8,117 nucleotides of DNA, from positions 1-8,117 of the forward strand of contig JBCBSS010000220.1 of the NCBI GenBank assembly GCA_039819065.1, read 5' to 3'. Under the pieces are notes generated by a model. That model did no database searches, had not been told where the DNA came from, and was given only the letters and a program-made list of their open reading frames with translations. Positions 6,163 through 8,117 of this stretch are shown here, piece after piece (position 1 is the first letter of the stretch; each line of letters starts with the position of its first letter). The DNA comes from JBCBSS01 sp039819065. GTDB lineage: Bacteria; Bacteroidota; Bacteroidia; Cytophagales; Cyclobacteriaceae. The translations under genes and the position numbers were made by a program.

Positions 6163-6223
6163 TCTCAAAAGCTGTCTTTTCGATCCCGATTGATCGGAAT
6201 GACATTAAAATGGGCTTTTGAGA
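6163..6223 (-). terminator. Hairpin terminator/repeat after the cupin gene
   Basis: TCTCAAAAGC (6163-6172) pairs perfectly with GCTTTTGAGA (6214-6223). The interior holds a second tight palindrome CCGAT-TG-ATCGG (6186-6197). It sits between the cupin stop and the lipoprotein start, all on the minus strand, so it probably ends the azoR-NTF2-cupin transcript. The minus-strand sequence GTCATTCCGA (6203-6194) echoes the edge of the hairpin at 3127, suggesting a shared repeat family. Confidence 0.55.
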
Positions 6224-6304
6224 CAACCGCTTCTAAATTAGTAATTTGATAGTTGTTATTGCTACACGATCAGTACTTGTCCCATTACTGATAGCTACTT
6301 GTGA

Positions 6305-6811
6305 TCAATCCTCCATTGGTATGATATCCGAAGCGTCTACCGGAATACTATCGTATTGGTGATAAAGCTTTGAGAACTTATCAGTGTCCACTGGATTTTC
6401 ATTGAGTATTTCATGCAAACCTCTGAAGAAGCCTTCCCGCTTTTGGCCTGGATTGAATATCAACAACAGCTTTACATTTTCACTGGAATCGTTGCGAAAT
6501 CCGTGCGCGGTAAATCGTGGAACATACACTACCGTGCCTGGTTCAGCTGCATATTGTTCTTCTGCCAATTGGACTGTCAACACACCTTCCTTGACGATAA
6601 AGGTTTCATCCATGTATCGATGGTAATGCAGTTTGGCTCCAATGGTCATAGGGTTGAGCTCTATCTCATAGACGCCCAACTGGTCATAAGAGATCTCGCT
6701 TGTTACTTTGAGTGTCACGGTGACACGATTGGCGGTCAAGCACTCTCCTTCGTCCGGCCTTACTATCACCGCATTATCTTTCAATACATCTTCAAACACG
6801 TGCTTTTTCAT
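6305..6811 (-). CDS. Cupin-domain protein (single cupin_2, metal-binding)
   Basis: The 168 residues hold one cupin barrel. Motif 1 runs GAKLHYHRYMDETFIVKEG (58-76) with metal ligands His62, His64 and Glu69. Motif 2 is PGTVVYVPRFTAHGFRN (91-107) with His103, so all four usual metal ligands are kept. An N-terminal VIVRPDEGE stretch (15-23) and a C-terminal helical tail flank it. Such cupins can be dioxygenases, isomerases or simple sensors; quercetinase-like dioxygenase is one option, but sequence alone does not decide. There is no signal peptide. It lies 33 bp downstream of the NTF2-like gene and ends the cluster that begins with azoR, so a role with small aromatic or quinone-like compounds is a reasonable inference. 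Confidence 0.9.
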   Translation of the reverse strand: MKKHVFEDVLKDNAVIVRPDEGECLTANRVTVTLKVTSEISYDQLGVYEIELNPMTIGAKLHYHRYMDETFIVKEGVLTVQLAEEQYAAEPGTVVYVPRFTAHGFRNDSSENVKLLLIFNPGQKREGFFRGLHEILNENPVDTDKFSKLYHQYDSIPVDASDIIPMED

Positions 6812-6844
6812 AGCGTAGTTGGTGGTTATATTGTTCTACATTAA

Positions 6845-7222
6845 TTAGTCGTTGGCTTCAACAAATGGGAAGTTTCCAATGACTTTCCACTCTCTATGCT
6901 CATCCATGACCAGGGAAATAAAGGAAATAAAGGTCAGTTGCTCACTTCGTAAATGTGCCTTTACCATAGCGATGTTTCCGACTATGTCCAGAGAGACTAT
7001 CTCCATTTTTCTTGGGATGCCTCCAAACGTGTGGTCTGATATGAGTGATAGGTATTTGTCCTTATCGATGACGAATATGCCCTTTTGGTCAAAGAATCCA
7101 TTTTGAACGTTGGAGAACTTTTCGTGCAGGGCCATGTTCAGCATCTCTAAACTGCTGCGATCGCCACCCTCAATGAAGCTCGTAACTTGTCGAATGATTT
7201 TCTCTCTGTTTTCCATTTTCAT
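6845..7222 (-). CDS. SnoaL/NTF2-like fold protein (lumazine-binding-like family)
   Basis: The 125-residue protein has the helix-then-sheet pattern of the NTF2-like superfamily: REKIIRQVTSFIEGGDRSSLEMLNMALHEKF (6-36, split as two helices, with the IEGGD turn at 17-21), then strands around IFVIDKDKYLSLI, KMEIVSLDIVGNIAMVKAHL, and EQLTFISFISLVMDEHREWKVIGNFPF. It resembles the putative lumazine-binding branch (Lumazine_bd_2) common in Bacteroidota. That fold forms a cone-shaped pocket for small hydrophobic ligands; the ligand here is unknown and no catalytic residues can be named safely. The ATG at 7222 lies inside the 3' end of azoR (53-nt overlap); a second ATG at 7216 is also possible. The overlap implies coupled translation with azoR. 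Confidence 0.85.
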   Translation of the reverse strand: MKMENREKIIRQVTSFIEGGDRSSLEMLNMALHEKFSNVQNGFFDQKGIFVIDKDKYLSLISDHTFGGIPRKMEIVSLDIVGNIAMVKAHLRSEQLTFISFISLVMDEHREWKVIGNFPFVEAND

Positions 7223-7835
7223 GTCTTTTTATGAAGTACTCAGATATGTCTGTTAGAACTTGTTTCGTGTTTTCCTCCACGAGGTCTTCTCTGGCAGTTC
7301 CTTCAAGTGAGAACAGCCGTTCTATATGTATGCCCATGTAGCCCAAGATGGCGGCTAGGTAAGGCTCCTGAAAATCATACTTTTCCATTTCAGTTCCTTT
7401 CATTACCCCTCCTTTGGCAGTTATGATGTAGGTCTTAATCCCTGAGAACAGTCCATGAGAGCCATTCTGGTCGACTTTGAAAGTGTGTCCAATGCGCACG
7501 ATATGATCTATGTAGGCCTTGAGATTTGAAGGTACCGTCAGGTTGTACAATGGGCTGCTGATCAATACCTCATCGGCAGATTTGATTTCCGAAATGAGCT
7601 CATCGGATAAGGTTGTTGCCTTAGCCAGTGTGGCATCCATTTGTTCCGTTGGGGTATAAAACCCTTCGATGGTTTTGCTGTGAAGGTGAGGCAAGATCGT
7701 TCTTGCCAAATCCCTATAAATTACACGCCCCGCATTTGTATTCCTTCTCCATACTTCTTCAAAGTAATCAGCAAGTTTTCTGGAATACGATCCTGAAGTT
7801 CTGGAGCTGGAGTCAATTCTTAACAATGTTTTCAT
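7170..7835 (-). CDS. azoR: FMN-dependent NADH-azoreductase (AzoR family)
   Basis: The protein is a flavodoxin-fold quinone/azo reductase of 221 residues (E. coli AzoR has about 200). It shows IDSSSRTSGSYSRKLADYF (7-25) at the FMN-phosphate loop, the flavin-contacting SSPLYNLTVPSNLKAYIDHI (93-112; APMYN in E. coli), ITAKGGVMKG (138-147; SRGG in E. coli), and DFQEPYLAAILGYMGI (154-169). Such enzymes use NADH to reduce quinones and azo bonds through bound FMN, as cytoplasmic dimers. The C-terminal tail from about residue 205 is hydrophilic, falls in the 53-nt overlap with the next gene and exceeds the usual fold, so it may be a by-product of the overlap. It is the first gene of a three-gene cluster. 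A detoxification role for electrophiles or quinones is inferred from the family. Confidence 0.93.
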   Translation of the reverse strand: MKTLLRIDSSSRTSGSYSRKLADYFEEVWRRNTNAGRVIYRDLARTILPHLHSKTIEGFYTPTEQMDATLAKATTLSDELISEIKSADEVLISSPLYNLTVPSNLKAYIDHIVRIGHTFKVDQNGSHGLFSGIKTYIITAKGGVMKGTEMEKYDFQEPYLAAILGYMGIHIERLFSLEGTAREDLVEENTKQVLTDISEYFIKRHENGKQRENHSTSYELH

Positions 7836-7901
7836 CCTATTATGTTTTGTATAAGAGGATGACAGACTACCCGCCTCAAACGTGACTGTGTCAGATTTAA
7901 A

Positions 7902-7931
7902 CTAACTTAAATATTGGATAAGAGACCCAAA
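7902..7931 (-). promoter_or_regulatory. Candidate promoter of the azoR cluster
   Basis: On the minus strand TTTG (7931-7928) is followed after 18 bp by TAAGTTAG (7909-7902), one mismatch from the Bacteroidota -7 form TAnnTTTG. The site would leave a leader of roughly 60 nt before the azoR ATG. It is the best match I can see in this spacer, but weak. Confidence 0.25.
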
Positions 7932-7936
7932 AAACT

Positions 7937-8016
7937 TGTCATCCTGACCTGTCGAGATCTCTCTTTTTCGAAGCTTTGAAAGTTTTCCATCAGTCGGCTG
8001 ACTGATACCTATGACA
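7937..8016. repeat. REP-like imperfect hairpin upstream of azoR
   Basis: The edges TGTCAT (7937-7942) and ATGACA (8011-8016) are inverted, and near the right edge a perfect 7-bp stem ATCAGTC/GACTGAT (7989-7995 with 8000-8006) has a 4-nt loop. GTCATCCTGA followed by CGAGATCTC resembles the GTCATTTCGA and CGAGAAATCT of the element at 3127. The full fold is only partly paired, so this may be a diverged copy. Confidence 0.5.
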
Positions 8017-8041
8017 TGCGAAGTGATTCGAGTGATATAAT

Positions 8042-8117
8042 CTTTACCCTCCCCAAGTCTGACAAGCCAGACTTTTCCCCTCCCTAATTTTAGGGAGGGG
8101 GTAGGGGTGGGTAAGAC
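8042..8117. repeat. Nested inverted-repeat element at the right edge (may continue)
   Basis: Two perfect stems sit side by side: AAGTCTG/CAGACTT (8055-8061 with 8068-8074, 6-nt loop) and CCCCTCCCTA/TAGGGAGGGG (8077-8086 with 8091-8100, 4-nt loop). An outer pairing TTACCC (8044-8049) with GGGTAA (8109-8114) can enclose both, giving a three-way junction. C-rich and G-rich arms stand out from the AT-rich surroundings. No gene is seen here. It could be a two-way terminator for whatever follows or a mobile extragenic repeat. Confidence 0.65.

Noticed and set aside
6413..6844. Open frame of 143 codons on the plus strand
   Set aside because: It is antisense to the cupin gene, whose metal-binding motifs are complete.

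Overview
This window looks like chromosomal DNA of a Bacteroidota bacterium, most likely a marine-type Cytophagia (Fulvivirga/Reichenbachiella/Roseivirga-like). The placement is by inference. It rests on AT-rich DNA, genes without clear Shine-Dalgarno sequences, a BlaI plus M56-peptidase pair of the kind common in this phylum, protein families typical of Bacteroidota, and long hairpin repeats between genes. No rRNA, tRNA, CRISPR array, transposase or phage gene was seen.

Layout. At the left edge (1-727, minus strand) lies a membrane-anchored alpha/beta hydrolase that runs off the window. It diverges from a two-gene plus-strand operon (1000-3046): a BlaI/MecI-type repressor and an M56 (BlaR1-like) membrane metallopeptidase, overlapping by 8 nt. 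Upstream of the repressor are three tandem 20-bp units of the palindrome AACTTA-N4-TAAGTT, almost certainly its operator. The peptidase carries no beta-lactam-sensing domain. After its last membrane helix it appears to carry two ExbD/TolR-like periplasmic domains, so the pair looks like a proteolytic signalling switch tied to something other than beta-lactams.

Everything from 3210 to 7835 is on the minus strand. In transcription order it starts with a compact cluster, azoreductase (azoR), SnoaL/NTF2-fold protein and cupin (7835-6305). A hairpin terminator candidate follows. Then come a small lipoprotein, a YdeI/DUF1905 gene split by an in-frame TAA, a four-helix membrane protein, a GNAT acetyltransferase and a small alpha/beta hydrolase with a TTG start. 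This second group looks like a set of separately transcribed accessory genes and not one pathway.

Three intergenic spaces hold hairpin elements that begin with the same GTCATYYYGA-like edge (3127-3207, 6163-6223, 7937-8016). The right end (8042-8117) is a dense nest of inverted repeats cut by the window edge. The most interesting part is the BlaI/M56-ExbD module with its triple operator. The clearest gene lesion is the nonsense-split YdeI homologue.
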